Part shown: piece by piece, positions 8,464-17,139 of the stretch
Layout of the letters: every line of letters starts with the position of its first letter
Numbering within the stretch: the stretch's first letter is position 1
Assembly: GCA_031289255.1 (NCBI GenBank)
Contig: JAITPW010000018.1
Location: 1-42,354 of the forward strand
Direction: 5' to 3'
Source: Bacilli bacterium
GTDB taxonomy: Bacteria > Bacillota_I > Bacilli_A > JAJDGJ01
Length of the DNA stretch: 42,354 bases
The notes under the pieces: model-generated
The model's database searches: none
What the model saw: the letters and a program-made list of their open reading frames with translations, nothing else
What the model was told of the DNA's origin: nothing
Program-made: the position numbers and the translations under genes

Positions 8464-10062
8464 TTAATTAGTATGACCATGCCAGAATGTAACACCTTCA
8501 AATGCTTTTTGTTCTTCTTCAGTTAAAGAATCAACATTAAAGTATTCATTATCTGTTCCAGCTTTTTCTCTTCTTTCAAAGTCTCTAAAGCATATAATTG
8601 CCGGTTTCGCAATTATTAAGATACCAATTACGTTAATCCATGCCATTGCCGCAACCCCAATATCAGCCATTGCCCAAGCAGCAGCATTTGAAGAAACAGC
8701 GAATACACCAGTTACAGCAAGATATAATATTTTTAAAATCCATGTAGCTATTTTACGAGCTTGTGGAGTTTTCTTTTCAAGTAAGATATTAATATCTGAT
8801 TCTGCATAATAGTATAAAGCCATTAAAGTTGTAAAGGCAAAGAAGAATAATGCAATTGCAACGAATTTACCACCAAAACCATTAATTAAAGTATTAAAAG
8901 CTTGAGGAGTATACATTGAAATTGACTCAGCACTACCTGTAAAATCAACACCGTTAATATTAGAGAATAAGGTATTTCCATAACCTTCATAAACTTGGAA
9001 GACACCATTAGTTGCTCCAGCACCAGTATTGAATACTTGGAAAGTTCCAGTCATCAAAATCGCAAAAGCAGTAGCCGAACAAACAAATAGTGTATCAAAA
9101 TATACTGAGAATGCTTGAACTAAACCTTGTTTTGCAGGATGACTAACTTCAGCAGCGGCTGCAACATGGGGTGCTGTACCTTGACCAGCTTCATTAGAGA
9201 ATACACCACGTTTAACCCCCCAAAGGATTGCCCATCCAAGAGATCCACCTAAAGCAGCATTTAATCCAAAGGCTGAACTAAAGATATCACCAATAACATG
9301 AGGTAAATTACCAATGTTAACAATAACAATAATTAAAGCAGCAGCAATATAGATACCACTCATAAATGGTACAACAAATTCAGCAACTTTTGCAATTGAT
9401 TTTGTTCCACCAATGATAATTAAAGCAAGTAATACAACTGTGATAACTGCTGGAATCCAAGTATCAACTCCGAAGTTTTCAGCAACTGCAGTTGCTATCG
9501 CATTTGATTGGATACCAGGTAATGCGATACCACAACCGATAACACATGCAAAGATGAAGACAACAGCTAACCCATTTAAACCTCTTTTTCTGAAGTACAT
9601 AGCAGGTGAACCACGGAATTCGCCATCGATTTCCTCTTTATAAAGTTGTGCTAAACATGCTTCAACAAAAGCTGAACCAGATCCTAAGAATGCGATCATC
9701 CACATCCAGAAAACTGCTCCAGGTCCACCATAAGCGATTGCAGTAGCAACCCCAACGATATTACCGGTACCAACACGTCCTGCAACTGCCATCGCAAATG
9801 CTTGGAATGAAGATACACCACGTTCAGATGAACCTCCACCAAATAGTAAAGTTACCATTTTTTTAACTTTACGTACTTGTGGAAACGCCATACGAATACT
9901 AAAGTAAATACCAGTACATACTAATAATATTACAAGTGGCGGAGACCAAAGTAATCCAGCTAATGCTCCAAGAATTGTATCTAAGCTTCCTGATGAGAAA
10001 GCCGAACCCATTCCTGTAAAAGCATCAATGGTTTGGTCAATAAATATTTGAATAACACCCAT
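8464..10062 (-). CDS. Alanine/glycine:cation symporter (AGCS family, AlsT-like)
   Basis: A 532-residue polytopic membrane protein of the AGCS family, which imports alanine or glycine with Na+ or H+. Signatures are GRVGTGNIVGVATAIAYGGPGA (near 95-115), FVEACLAQLY, and the long conserved stretch containing FSNEAGQGTAPHVAAAAE and HPAKQGLVQAFSVYFDT. About eleven hydrophobic segments can be traced. The length is slightly above the usual 450-480 because of an N-terminal helix and an extra loop near 340-380 (GAGATNGVFQVYEGYGN). It is monocistronic, with an AAGGAGGAATAATC ribosome binding site and its own terminator. The exact amino acid cannot be told from sequence. Confidence 0.9.
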   Translation of the reverse strand: MGVIQIFIDQTIDAFTGMGSAFSSGSLDTILGALAGLLWSPPLVILLVCTGIYFSIRMAFPQVRKVKKMVTLLFGGGSSERGVSSFQAFAMAVAGRVGTGNIVGVATAIAYGGPGAVFWMWMIAFLGSGSAFVEACLAQLYKEEIDGEFRGSPAMYFRKRGLNGLAVVFIFACVIGCGIALPGIQSNAIATAVAENFGVDTWIPAVITVVLLALIIIGGTKSIAKVAEFVVPFMSGIYIAAALIIVIVNIGNLPHVIGDIFSSAFGLNAALGGSLGWAILWGVKRGVFSNEAGQGTAPHVAAAAEVSHPAKQGLVQAFSVYFDTLFVCSATAFAILMTGTFQVFNTGAGATNGVFQVYEGYGNTLFSNINGVDFTGSAESISMYTPQAFNTLINGFGGKFVAIALFFFAFTTLMALYYYAESDINILLEKKTPQARKIATWILKILYLAVTGVFAVSSNAAAWAMADIGVAAMAWINVIGILIIAKPAIICFRDFERREKAGTDNEYFNVDSLTEEEQKAFEGVTFWHGHTN

Positions 10063-10296
10063 GATTATTCCTCCTTAAAACTAAATTTTAGAATGAACTC
10101 ATTATAAACCCAAATCAAAAAATATAAGATACAAATAAACAAATAATGTTCATAAGTTGGTATATTTTAGATAAATTATAATTTAAATTTAGTTTATTTT
10201 AATATAAATAGGCTTATGTTACTTTCTAATTAAGGTATTTCTCTTACTTGTATATGTCAAAATTATAAATATCATAAATTAAGAGATATTTTGATT

Positions 10297-10326
10297 AAAA
10301 AAAAGGGCTAGTTCTTACTAGTCCTA
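10297..10326 (-). terminator. Terminator of the envelope operon
   Basis: Stem GGACTAGT/ACTAGCCC (one mismatch) with a short loop, then eight T on the minus strand. The stem begins inside or directly after the stop codon of the GNAT gene. Confidence 0.75.
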
Positions 10327-11154
10327 AATCCATTCGGAAATATAATTATTGTTATTTAAGGCAAAAGTTTTATTATTAAAGGACTTCACCATCATAAATA
10401 ATTCTTTTTTAGTAATTTTGAAGTTTATCAAATCAGTACTAAACTCATAATATTCAGCCTCTATATTATTAAGTAAAGCTAGTAAATCAGTTGCTGAATA
10501 GTAAGCACATTCATTAATAAGGGCTTTTTGATGATCTATTTTATAGAAAGCATAAGCTTTTTGTGAACATACAATTGTTAGATTATCAATCTCATTCATT
10601 ATAATAAGATTTCTAAAATAAGGTAAATCTCTTACTTTAAAACCATTAAGATTTAAGGTATAAGCTTGATAAATCTTTAAGAGATCCTTTTCATCAGGCT
10701 TAATTAATGAACTAGTTTCATAAAGAACAAGGTCTTTTTTAGTTAAAGATACGATATTTTTATAATAAGCATTTTGAAAGCCAAATGGTCGATAGAGATC
10801 CCAATTATATGCTTGGAGAATCATAAAATCCTGTTTTAAAATATCTCGAGCATAATTAAGAGCATAATTTAATAAAGATTTCATATAACCTTGATGACGA
10901 TCCTTAATAAAAGTAGCAACTCCAACTACAAAACTAACTTCTATTTGTTTTTCTTGATAAATTAATTGGTGTTGATTTAATTGTAATGAACATCTTATTT
11001 CATGATCTTCTATTAAGACAAAGGTATTAGATAAATTGAAATTATAAGCAAAATAATAATCAATACTCTCTTTACTATCATGTTCTAAGAAACATTCATA
11101 CCATAGTTTTTTAAGAACTTCTAAATCTTGATGATGAGCTTTTCTAATGTTCAT
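10324..11154 (-). CDS. GNAT-family N-acetyltransferase
   Basis: About 276 residues, taking the ATG of MNIRKAHH as start. The upstream in-frame codons of the ORF track lie inside the previous gene, and ATGATGAACATTAG joins the start to that gene's stop. The N-terminal half is a GNAT domain: IRKAHHQDLEVLKKLW, beta strands (FVVGVATFIKDRHQGYMKSLLNYAL, equivalent to the acetyl-CoA loop) and YRPFGFQ. The C-terminal half is a second, less conserved domain, an arrangement like Eis-type acetyltransferases. The substrate is unknown. It is the last gene of the seven-gene operon, after a lysyl-PG-synthase-like gene, so a lipid or amino-acid target is possible but unproven. Confidence 0.7.
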   Translation of the reverse strand: MNIRKAHHQDLEVLKKLWYECFLEHDSKESIDYYFAYNFNLSNTFVLIEDHEIRCSLQLNQHQLIYQEKQIEVSFVVGVATFIKDRHQGYMKSLLNYALNYARDILKQDFMILQAYNWDLYRPFGFQNAYYKNIVSLTKKDLVLYETSSLIKPDEKDLLKIYQAYTLNLNGFKVRDLPYFRNLIIMNEIDNLTIVCSQKAYAFYKIDHQKALINECAYYSATDLLALLNNIEAEYYEFSTDLINFKITKKELFMMVKSFNNKTFALNNNNYISEWI

Positions 11155-12052
11155 CATTGCGCCTAATACTATATTTTTCAACTAAATATTCAGGTTGATA
11201 AGATAATTTAGATTTTCTTAAGTTTTCTTCACCAACATCATCTTCGGTATTAATAAATTCAAGATCATCAAAGAAATTACTAACTAATTGTTTTCTAATA
11301 AAAGGATAAAGGCCCACAATATGAGGGTTAGCTTTTTCAACGTTGACAACCGCTGTGGTATCATTTAACTGCGTTCCAAAGGAAAAAGCTTCTAATTCAT
11401 TATCAATATAAATAGCTAGACCTTCACAACTTAATTTATCAAAATTATTTAAGACATCAATCGTTCCTTTAACTTCTTGATCAATATACATATCTCTTTC
11501 TAATTTTGTTTCATCCCATTTTTTAGTGAATTGAATACAATCTTGAGCAACTTGTTTGTTTTCACTAATGATCTTTATTTCATAACGACCTTCATAATTC
11601 TTTAAGAAATTATTTAAATGATTTCTTTTCTTTTGTAGTTTCTTACCACTATAAGTCATCAATTTTTGAGCACTATATAAATAATCATAAGAGTCTCTAG
11701 TTAGTTCATAACTAAAAAAAGAGCCATATTTTTCTTCAATTCTTTTTTGTACTTTTCTAACACAGTTATGAATTAGAAAAGGTCGATTATGTTCTTGAAA
11801 ATAATTTATTAAATAATCAATCGCTTTATCAATCTTGTCAATTGAACAAAGTGGATTTAATGAAAAATATTCTCCTTCTAGATTACAGAAAATAATTATG
11901 AAATGATTTTCAATATCTTCATACATTGACAATTCAAACATATCTCGCCACATATACATATTAGTAAAAGATAAATTATGATCTTTGTAATCAAGGTTTA
12001 ACACTTGTTTTTCAATTGTATCTTTTAATGTTAAATTAAATTTTTCTATCAT
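11144..12052 (-). CDS. DUF2156 protein, phosphatidylglycerol lysyltransferase C-terminal-like
   Basis: A 302-residue protein of the DUF2156 type, a tandem GNAT-like fold related to the catalytic domain of MprF. Typical features are LSFTNMYMWRD near residue 28, YSAQKLMTYSGKKLQKKRNHLNNFLKNY near 130-155 and VGEENLRKSKLSYQPEYLVEKY at the C-terminus. Unlike MprF it has no membrane flippase domain. The family is thought to use aminoacyl-tRNA to modify lipids or peptides, but soluble DUF2156 members are mostly uncharacterised. Ribosome binding site: AAAGGGTGATAAA. It overlaps the next gene by 11 bp. Confidence 0.8.
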   Translation of the reverse strand: MIEKFNLTLKDTIEKQVLNLDYKDHNLSFTNMYMWRDMFELSMYEDIENHFIIIFCNLEGEYFSLNPLCSIDKIDKAIDYLINYFQEHNRPFLIHNCVRKVQKRIEEKYGSFFSYELTRDSYDYLYSAQKLMTYSGKKLQKKRNHLNNFLKNYEGRYEIKIISENKQVAQDCIQFTKKWDETKLERDMYIDQEVKGTIDVLNNFDKLSCEGLAIYIDNELEAFSFGTQLNDTTAVVNVEKANPHIVGLYPFIRKQLVSNFFDDLEFINTEDDVGEENLRKSKLSYQPEYLVEKYSIRRNDEH

Positions 12053-12108
12053 TTTATCACCCTTTAAATTATAGCATTATTATAAAAAATTTATTTTTAT
12101 ATGCTTTA

Positions 12109-12957
12109 TTATCGAGGCATTACTTGAACACCAACGGCATTTAAACCAGTGTGAACAGCAATAACACTACCTAAACTATATTCTTTAATGGATAGTTTAG
12201 GATTAATTTTTAACATTTCATCTCTTAAGCACTTAGCAAGTTCATGACCTTCAAAGTGAGCTACACAAAAGTGATATTGTTCAGCATCAATATTATCTAA
12301 TGCTAAATGAGCCATTTTCTTAATTGCTTTTTTCGATGATCTAATTTTTTCAACAACATCAATCTTACCTTGCTGTTGAATATCTAATTCTAAGACTGGT
12401 TTTATTTTAAGCATGCTTCCTAAAGCAGCCGCTGTTTTGGTAAGTCTTCCCCCTCGGCTTAAATGAAATAAATCATCGGCAACTAAATAAGTCTTCGCCT
12501 TACTAATATCTTCATTGACAATAGCTAAAGCATCTTCAATATTAAGTCCTTCTTTTTCAATTAATCTTCTTACTTTTAATAAAGGTTTACTTTGTAAGAT
12601 ACCAACGCAACAAGAATCGATAGGATATATTTTAAATTTTAAGGTATGGGCAATACTAACAACATTGTTTAAAGTATTGGATAAACCTGAACCCATAGCA
12701 CTAAAGATGGCACAATCATAGCCCTCTTTTTTTAATTTTTTGACATAATCTTCTATTTCCATAGGGCTTGGTTGCGAAGTAGAAATAGCTTTTTTATTAG
12801 TAATGGAATAGATAAGATAATTTAAATCTAAATTACGTCCTTCAAGATAATCATTATTTTCAATAATACAATGAAGGGGCACAAACATAAAGCCATAATC
12901 ATTAGCTTCATTTTCGCTTAAAAAACTGGAACTATCTATCATATATGCTATTTTCAT
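12109..12957 (-). CDS. DegV family fatty-acid-binding protein (FakB-like)
   Basis: A 282-residue DegV protein. The family binds a fatty acid and, as FakB, presents it to the kinase FakA to enter phospholipid synthesis. Family motifs are IAYMIDSSSFL at the start, STSQPSPMEI (about 59-68), LFHLSRGGRLTKT, KIKPVLEL and GSVIAVHTG near the C-terminus. The length is typical. It starts 3 bp after tagO ends, within the envelope operon. No fakA/dak gene is in the window. Confidence 0.9.
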   Translation of the reverse strand: MKIAYMIDSSSFLSENEANDYGFMFVPLHCIIENNDYLEGRNLDLNYLIYSITNKKAISTSQPSPMEIEDYVKKLKKEGYDCAIFSAMGSGLSNTLNNVVSIAHTLKFKIYPIDSCCVGILQSKPLLKVRRLIEKEGLNIEDALAIVNEDISKAKTYLVADDLFHLSRGGRLTKTAAALGSMLKIKPVLELDIQQQGKIDVVEKIRSSKKAIKKMAHLALDNIDAEQYHFCVAHFEGHELAKCLRDEMLKINPKLSIKEYSLGSVIAVHTGLNAVGVQVMPR

Positions 12958-12960
12958 TTA

Positions 12961-14028
12961 TTAACGACCTCTAATCATTTTTATAATATTACTACTAACC
13001 CATAAAATAGGGCGATATTTTTTGGAAATCATACTTGTTTTTTCGACGAATAACTCGATGGCCATAAAGGCAATAATTAATAATATAAAAGCTATTTTTT
13101 TATTTATTAAGTAAACATAAGCTACTTGTGAAAAATAAAAAGTTACTCCATAAATGACCAAGACTGTCTTAGTATGAGATAATCCAATCTTATACATTAA
13201 AGTATGATGTAAATGTTCTTTATCTGGCGACATTATTTTAACCCCTTTAAGTTTACGCCTAATAATGGATAAAAATGTGTCTAATATTGGTATAGCAAGA
13301 ATAAAAATAGCTGGACCAAGTGTTAAAAAAGCAGAACTCTTAAATCCTAATAATGAAATACTAGCAATCATAAAACCAATAAAAAGCGAGCCGGTATCAC
13401 CCATAAATATTAAGGCCGGATGAAAATTAAAGAAGAGAAAACCTAGGATAGCTGCTAATAAAATAATTGCTATAATAACAATATCAGAACGATCTTGCAT
13501 ATAAGAGAGCATCGCAAAGGTAGCTAGAATTATCGAGGTAACCCCAGCACATAAGCCATCCATACCATCTATTAAATTAACGGCGTTCGTTATCCCGATA
13601 ATCCAAATAATTGTTACTAAAGTTGAAAGAATACCAAAATCAATATTAATTCCACCTGGTAAATGAATATTAGTAAGTCTTATTTGTCCATAAAAGATAA
13701 TAACTAATGTTGCCAAAATTTGAAAAGCTAATTTATTAAGAGCTTTTAATTCAACTAAATCATCGATAATACCACATAATCCAATAATAAAACCACCGAT
13801 TAATAGGGCCATTATTTGTTGGTCACCTTTGACAAATAAGGCCGTACCAATAAAGAAAGCTGAATAAATAGCCAGTCCTCCCATCCGTGGGGTAATCTTC
13901 TTATGGATATGACGAGCTCCTGGCCAAGCGACAATATATAAATGCATGCTTACTTTAGCGACTAGTGGTGTTAAAATAAGCGATATCATAATCGTTACAA
14001 AAAAGACTAATAAATATGTTAATTCCAT
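12961..14028 (-). CDS. tagO: Undecaprenyl-phosphate GlcNAc-1-phosphate transferase
   Basis: A 355-residue polyprenyl-phosphate hexose-1-phosphate transferase with about ten membrane segments. It moves GlcNAc-1-P from UDP-GlcNAc to undecaprenyl phosphate, the first step of wall teichoic acid. Catalytic motifs are IIDDLVEL (near 87), NAVNLIDGMDGL (near 148), FMGDTGSLF (near 207) and the HLHHTL histidine motif near 272. The HIHKK and PRMGGL segments near 42-52 are also typical. It groups with TagO/WecA rather than MraY because of the HLHH loop. It has a TAAGGAGG site and lies mid-operon. Confidence 0.92.
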   Translation of the reverse strand: MELTYLLVFFVTIMISLILTPLVAKVSMHLYIVAWPGARHIHKKITPRMGGLAIYSAFFIGTALFVKGDQQIMALLIGGFIIGLCGIIDDLVELKALNKLAFQILATLVIIFYGQIRLTNIHLPGGINIDFGILSTLVTIIWIIGITNAVNLIDGMDGLCAGVTSIILATFAMLSYMQDRSDIVIIAIILLAAILGFLFFNFHPALIFMGDTGSLFIGFMIASISLLGFKSSAFLTLGPAIFILAIPILDTFLSIIRRKLKGVKIMSPDKEHLHHTLMYKIGLSHTKTVLVIYGVTFYFSQVAYVYLINKKIAFILLIIAFMAIELFVEKTSMISKKYRPILWVSSNIIKMIRGR

Positions 14029-14039
14029 GACAGACCTCC

Positions 14040-14639
14040 TTATTCAAAATAAGTATCTTTATTATTAAGCAATACATCTAAAGCAATTTGGTATTCTTCT
14101 TGCGAAATCTTCCATGAAAATGGTGGTAATTCATTTAAATCATAAAAATTAACTTCATCAGTTTCATAAGCTGTTTCTGGTTTACCACCAATTATTTCTC
14201 CTTCAAATATAATACTATATTCACATATACTAGTAGCTTTGTCTTGATGTTTATTATGATCAAAAATACCGAGAACTCTTTTTATTCTAACATCATAACC
14301 ACTTTCCTGTAATACTTCTTTAATAGCTGTTTCTTGGGGACTATCATATAAATCACACCATCCTCCTGGAAGGGCATATTTATGATCAACTACTTCTCTA
14401 ACTAGTAGAATTTTATTATTCTCAATAATCATAACCCGAGCTGAAACACTAGGGGTTGGATAGATGTCTTTTATAAAATAGTTATCATTTTCTAAAGCAG
14501 TATTGGTATATTGTTCAAGCATTTTTTTAGTAAGATATTGAATTTCTAAGTAATTATCTAAAGCATAAGGATCAGTTGAAAAAGTTAAGCCTATTTTCGC
14601 AATGCCTTGCATTTTTATTAAGTATTCTAAATATTTCAT
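14040..14639 (-). CDS. NUDIX hydrolase with NUDIX_N domain
   Basis: A 199-residue protein. Residues 1-60 match the helical N-terminal domain often fused to NUDIX enzymes (YLEYLIKMQGIAKIGLTF). The NUDIX fold follows from about 65. The box GGWCDLYDSPQETAIKEVLQESGY is recognisable but altered: Asp for the first Glu, Lys for Arg, and Gln for the first Glu of the EE pair. The two key acidic positions of KExxQE remain. Relatives hydrolyse ADP-ribose or nucleoside-diphosphate sugars; the substrate here is unknown. The start has no clear ribosome binding site and lies 2 bp after the previous stop, so translation may be coupled. Confidence 0.85.
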   Translation of the reverse strand: MKYLEYLIKMQGIAKIGLTFSTDPYALDNYLEIQYLTKKMLEQYTNTALENDNYFIKDIYPTPSVSARVMIIENNKILLVREVVDHKYALPGGWCDLYDSPQETAIKEVLQESGYDVRIKRVLGIFDHNKHQDKATSICEYSIIFEGEIIGGKPETAYETDEVNFYDLNELPPFSWKISQEEYQIALDVLLNNKDTYFE

Positions 14640-14641
14640 AA

Positions 14642-16231
14642 TTAGTTATTAAAAGCATCTGGTAAATCGTTTTCTAATAAAACATAACAATCGGGTTGCT
14701 TTATTCTTTCTAAAGTATTAAAAGCATCAAAAATCCGATTAACAATATACACATATTTCATATTATAACCAGATTCGACTAAACCTTCATAAATAGCTTT
14801 AGTTTGGTTACGCCCTACTAATATAATACGATCACAACGATCTTTAAAATATAAGCCAAACTCTTTATTATAATAATCCTGTTTAGTTCCTAGATCAATT
14901 AATCCTGGGGTAATACAAATTCTTAAGCCAGGCATTTTAGCCAGAACATCTAATGTTTTTTTACTAGAGACAGGATTAGAATTAAAAGCATTATCGATAA
15001 TAGTATAATCTTTTTGTTTTTTAACTTCTAAGCGATGAGGCGTATACTCAAGCTGTTTAATCGCAATTATCAACTCTTTGATACTGATATGATAATGAAG
15101 ACCGATGGCGATACCAGCTAAAATATTATAAATATTATGAATACCTAATAATCTTGTTTCAAAATGAACTAATTCATCATTTATTAAGACATCAAAATTA
15201 CTACCATCTTTACTATAATTAATATTTAATGCTTGATAATCAGCTTCATTTTCAATACCATACCAAATCTGCTTAGCACGGGACTTAATAGGATAATTAC
15301 TGATATATGGTTCATCTTTATTTAAAATAACTAAGCCATCCTCATTCATTAATTCAACCATCTTCATTTTCTCATTAATAATATTTTCTTGCGTTTTAAA
15401 AGTACCTAAATGTTGTTCTCCAATCGAAGTAACAATACCAATTTGTGGTTCTACAAAATGAAATAATTCACTTATATCCCCAACTTTATCAGCACCCATT
15501 TCACAAATAAAAATATCATGAATTGGTTGTAAATTATTATTAATAGTTATTGATATCCCTTGTGGCGTATTATAACTAGCTGGTGTTACCAGACAATAAT
15601 ATTTTTTTGATAATATTTCATAGATAATATTTTTACTACTAGTTTTTCCATAACTACCAGTTATTCCAATCTTTGATAATGAAGGGATATTATTTAATTT
15701 CGTTTTAGCTTGTCTTAAAAAGCGATTCTTAAAAATAGTCTCTAAAGGATTATTAATAAGACTTACTAAGCTAATAAGATGCATTTGATATAAATGAAAT
15801 AAAGCTAGTAGAACAATAAAAATCTTAAAATAATTACCTACTAAAAAATATTCTCCTATTAAAAATAAGACACTAATAATACCATAGGTGAATAACTGTC
15901 TTTTGACACGATTAGTATAAACTAGTGGTTTAATATAAGTTTTATATTTATTTTTATTAGCCATATTAATAGTAAAAATGACCAGTATTGTTAGCATAAT
16001 AAAGATTTGAATTTCACGATGAGGAATAATAAATAAAGAAATGATTATTAATAACCAACTAATCATTATTGCTAGAGGATAAGTTTTAGTAACATTACTT
16101 TTCTGCCATTGATAGAAACGGGTTATTTCATAACGATTCTGTTGAAACATATGAATACCTTTTAAAGCAAAACGCACTACGATATATTCATATACAATCA
16201 TTGTTATGATTAATAAAATATCATCAATCAT
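14642..16231 (-). CDS. Membrane-fused MurF-like Mur ligase
   Basis: A 529-residue protein. Residues 1-160 carry about five transmembrane helices. Residues 185-529 form a complete Mur ligase: P-loop GITGSYGKTSSK (189-200), ASYNTPQGISITIN (substrate loop), FICEMGAD, VTSIGEQHLGTF, LNKDEP, GIHNIYNILAG and DNAFNSNPVSSK. The core resembles MurF, which adds D-Ala-D-Ala to UDP-MurNAc-tripeptide, but soluble MurF is about 450 residues and has no membrane domain. It may be a second, membrane-bound MurF-type ligase, or the organism's MurF. The gene overlaps the upstream hydrolase gene by 8 bp, with AAAGGAGGGG as its ribosome binding site. Confidence 0.75.
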   Translation of the reverse strand: MIDDILLIITMIVYEYIVVRFALKGIHMFQQNRYEITRFYQWQKSNVTKTYPLAIMISWLLIIISLFIIPHREIQIFIMLTILVIFTINMANKNKYKTYIKPLVYTNRVKRQLFTYGIISVLFLIGEYFLVGNYFKIFIVLLALFHLYQMHLISLVSLINNPLETIFKNRFLRQAKTKLNNIPSLSKIGITGSYGKTSSKNIIYEILSKKYYCLVTPASYNTPQGISITINNNLQPIHDIFICEMGADKVGDISELFHFVEPQIGIVTSIGEQHLGTFKTQENIINEKMKMVELMNEDGLVILNKDEPYISNYPIKSRAKQIWYGIENEADYQALNINYSKDGSNFDVLINDELVHFETRLLGIHNIYNILAGIAIGLHYHISIKELIIAIKQLEYTPHRLEVKKQKDYTIIDNAFNSNPVSSKKTLDVLAKMPGLRICITPGLIDLGTKQDYYNKEFGLYFKDRCDRIILVGRNQTKAIYEGLVESGYNMKYVYIVNRIFDAFNTLERIKQPDCYVLLENDLPDAFNN

Positions 16232-16985
16232 TAATTATCCCCTCCTTTAAAAAATTATTAGTATCTCTACTAAAATCATCATTTCTTTCTAAATAGGCAT
16301 AATGAGATGCCCCATCATAAATAATTAATTTACTTTGTTTTATCTCTTTATTCAGAACTTCTCCCATCCATATTGGCGTAGCATCATCTTCACTACCAAA
16401 TATTAATAATACTGGTACTTTAATATTATTTAAATAAGGTTGAGCATCTTCATTAATAGCATTCTTAAGAACCTCTTTCATCATTGGACTACTATTACGA
16501 TAATCCTCTGAACCACTATTTTCAATATATTCATTTACATAATGTTTAATAAAGGGAAAGTTTTTAAAATTTCTAAAAAATTTAAATAAGTAAATTCTAA
16601 AATAGTATAAGATATTCTTCTTACTTTTAAGACCAGCTGCTCCTGTTAAAATCATTCGATCAACATTTTCATTAAAAGCAGCATATTTAAGAGCAATTCG
16701 ACACCCAAAAGAATGACCAATGATAATTGGATTAATTATCTTATTAATTTCAATAAAATTTTTTAAAAACTCAACATAATCACTAACAGTATAAGGATAT
16801 GATGGTTCATCACTATAACCAAAACCAGGTAAATCAATATTATAAACTAAATAAGAATTACTTAGATTATTAACAATCGAATACATCATCTCTAAATTTT
16901 GTCCCCAACCATGCATTAAGATTACTGGTTGTCCTTGTCCACTTTTTTCATAATTAACTACCATATTATCTATAATTATTTCCAT
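16224..16985 (-). CDS. Alpha/beta hydrolase
   Basis: A 253-residue alpha/beta hydrolase. HGWGQN (oxyanion region, near 25), the nucleophile elbow GHSFG (near 92), the acid FGSEDDATP and the histidine GASHYAYLE form a complete catalytic set, with a basic lid region at about 125-160. There is no signal peptide. It is the first gene of the envelope operon and is translationally overlapped with the MurF-like gene. A role in wall precursor or lipid metabolism follows only from context; the substrate is unknown. Confidence 0.85.
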   Translation of the reverse strand: MEIIIDNMVVNYEKSGQGQPVILMHGWGQNLEMMYSIVNNLSNSYLVYNIDLPGFGYSDEPSYPYTVSDYVEFLKNFIEINKIINPIIIGHSFGCRIALKYAAFNENVDRMILTGAAGLKSKKNILYYFRIYLFKFFRNFKNFPFIKHYVNEYIENSGSEDYRNSSPMMKEVLKNAINEDAQPYLNNIKVPVLLIFGSEDDATPIWMGEVLNKEIKQSKLIIYDGASHYAYLERNDDFSRDTNNFLKEGIIND

Positions 16986-17012
16986 AATATCATCCCTTTA
17001 TTTTGCTTAATA

Positions 17013-17040
17013 ATTATACCATAATCAACGGTAACTTCAA
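17013..17040 (-). promoter_or_regulatory. Promoter of the seven-gene envelope operon
   Basis: Minus strand: TTGAAG (17035-17040), a 16-bp spacer and TATAAT (17013-17018), about 28 bp before the hydrolase start. Confidence 0.7.
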
Positions 17041-17083
17041 ACTAAGCAATATTATCACAATCATAGAAAATAATATCGATAAT

Positions 17084-17119
17084 AAAAAAAATCGTTAACT
17101 TAAGAACTTAAATTAGCGA
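17084..17119 (-). terminator. Terminator of the rapZ-yvcK-whiA operon
   Basis: A stem of about 12 pairs (TCG.TAA.TTAAG / CTTAA.TTA.CGA, two mismatches) followed by eight T on the minus strand, 20 bp after the tail-anchored protein gene. Confidence 0.7.
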
Positions 17120-17139
17120 CTATTTATAATAATATTATT

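Noticed and set aside
9413-9643. Plus-strand ORF opposite the symporter gene
   Set aside because: Shadow of a well conserved minus-strand gene.
10063-10296. AT-rich gap upstream of the symporter gene, searched for a riboswitch
   Set aside because: I see only a TATAAT (10101-10106, minus strand) with a weak -35 and no conserved aptamer-like GC segments.
12515-12721. Plus-strand ORF opposite degV
   Set aside because: Shadow frame without a start signal.
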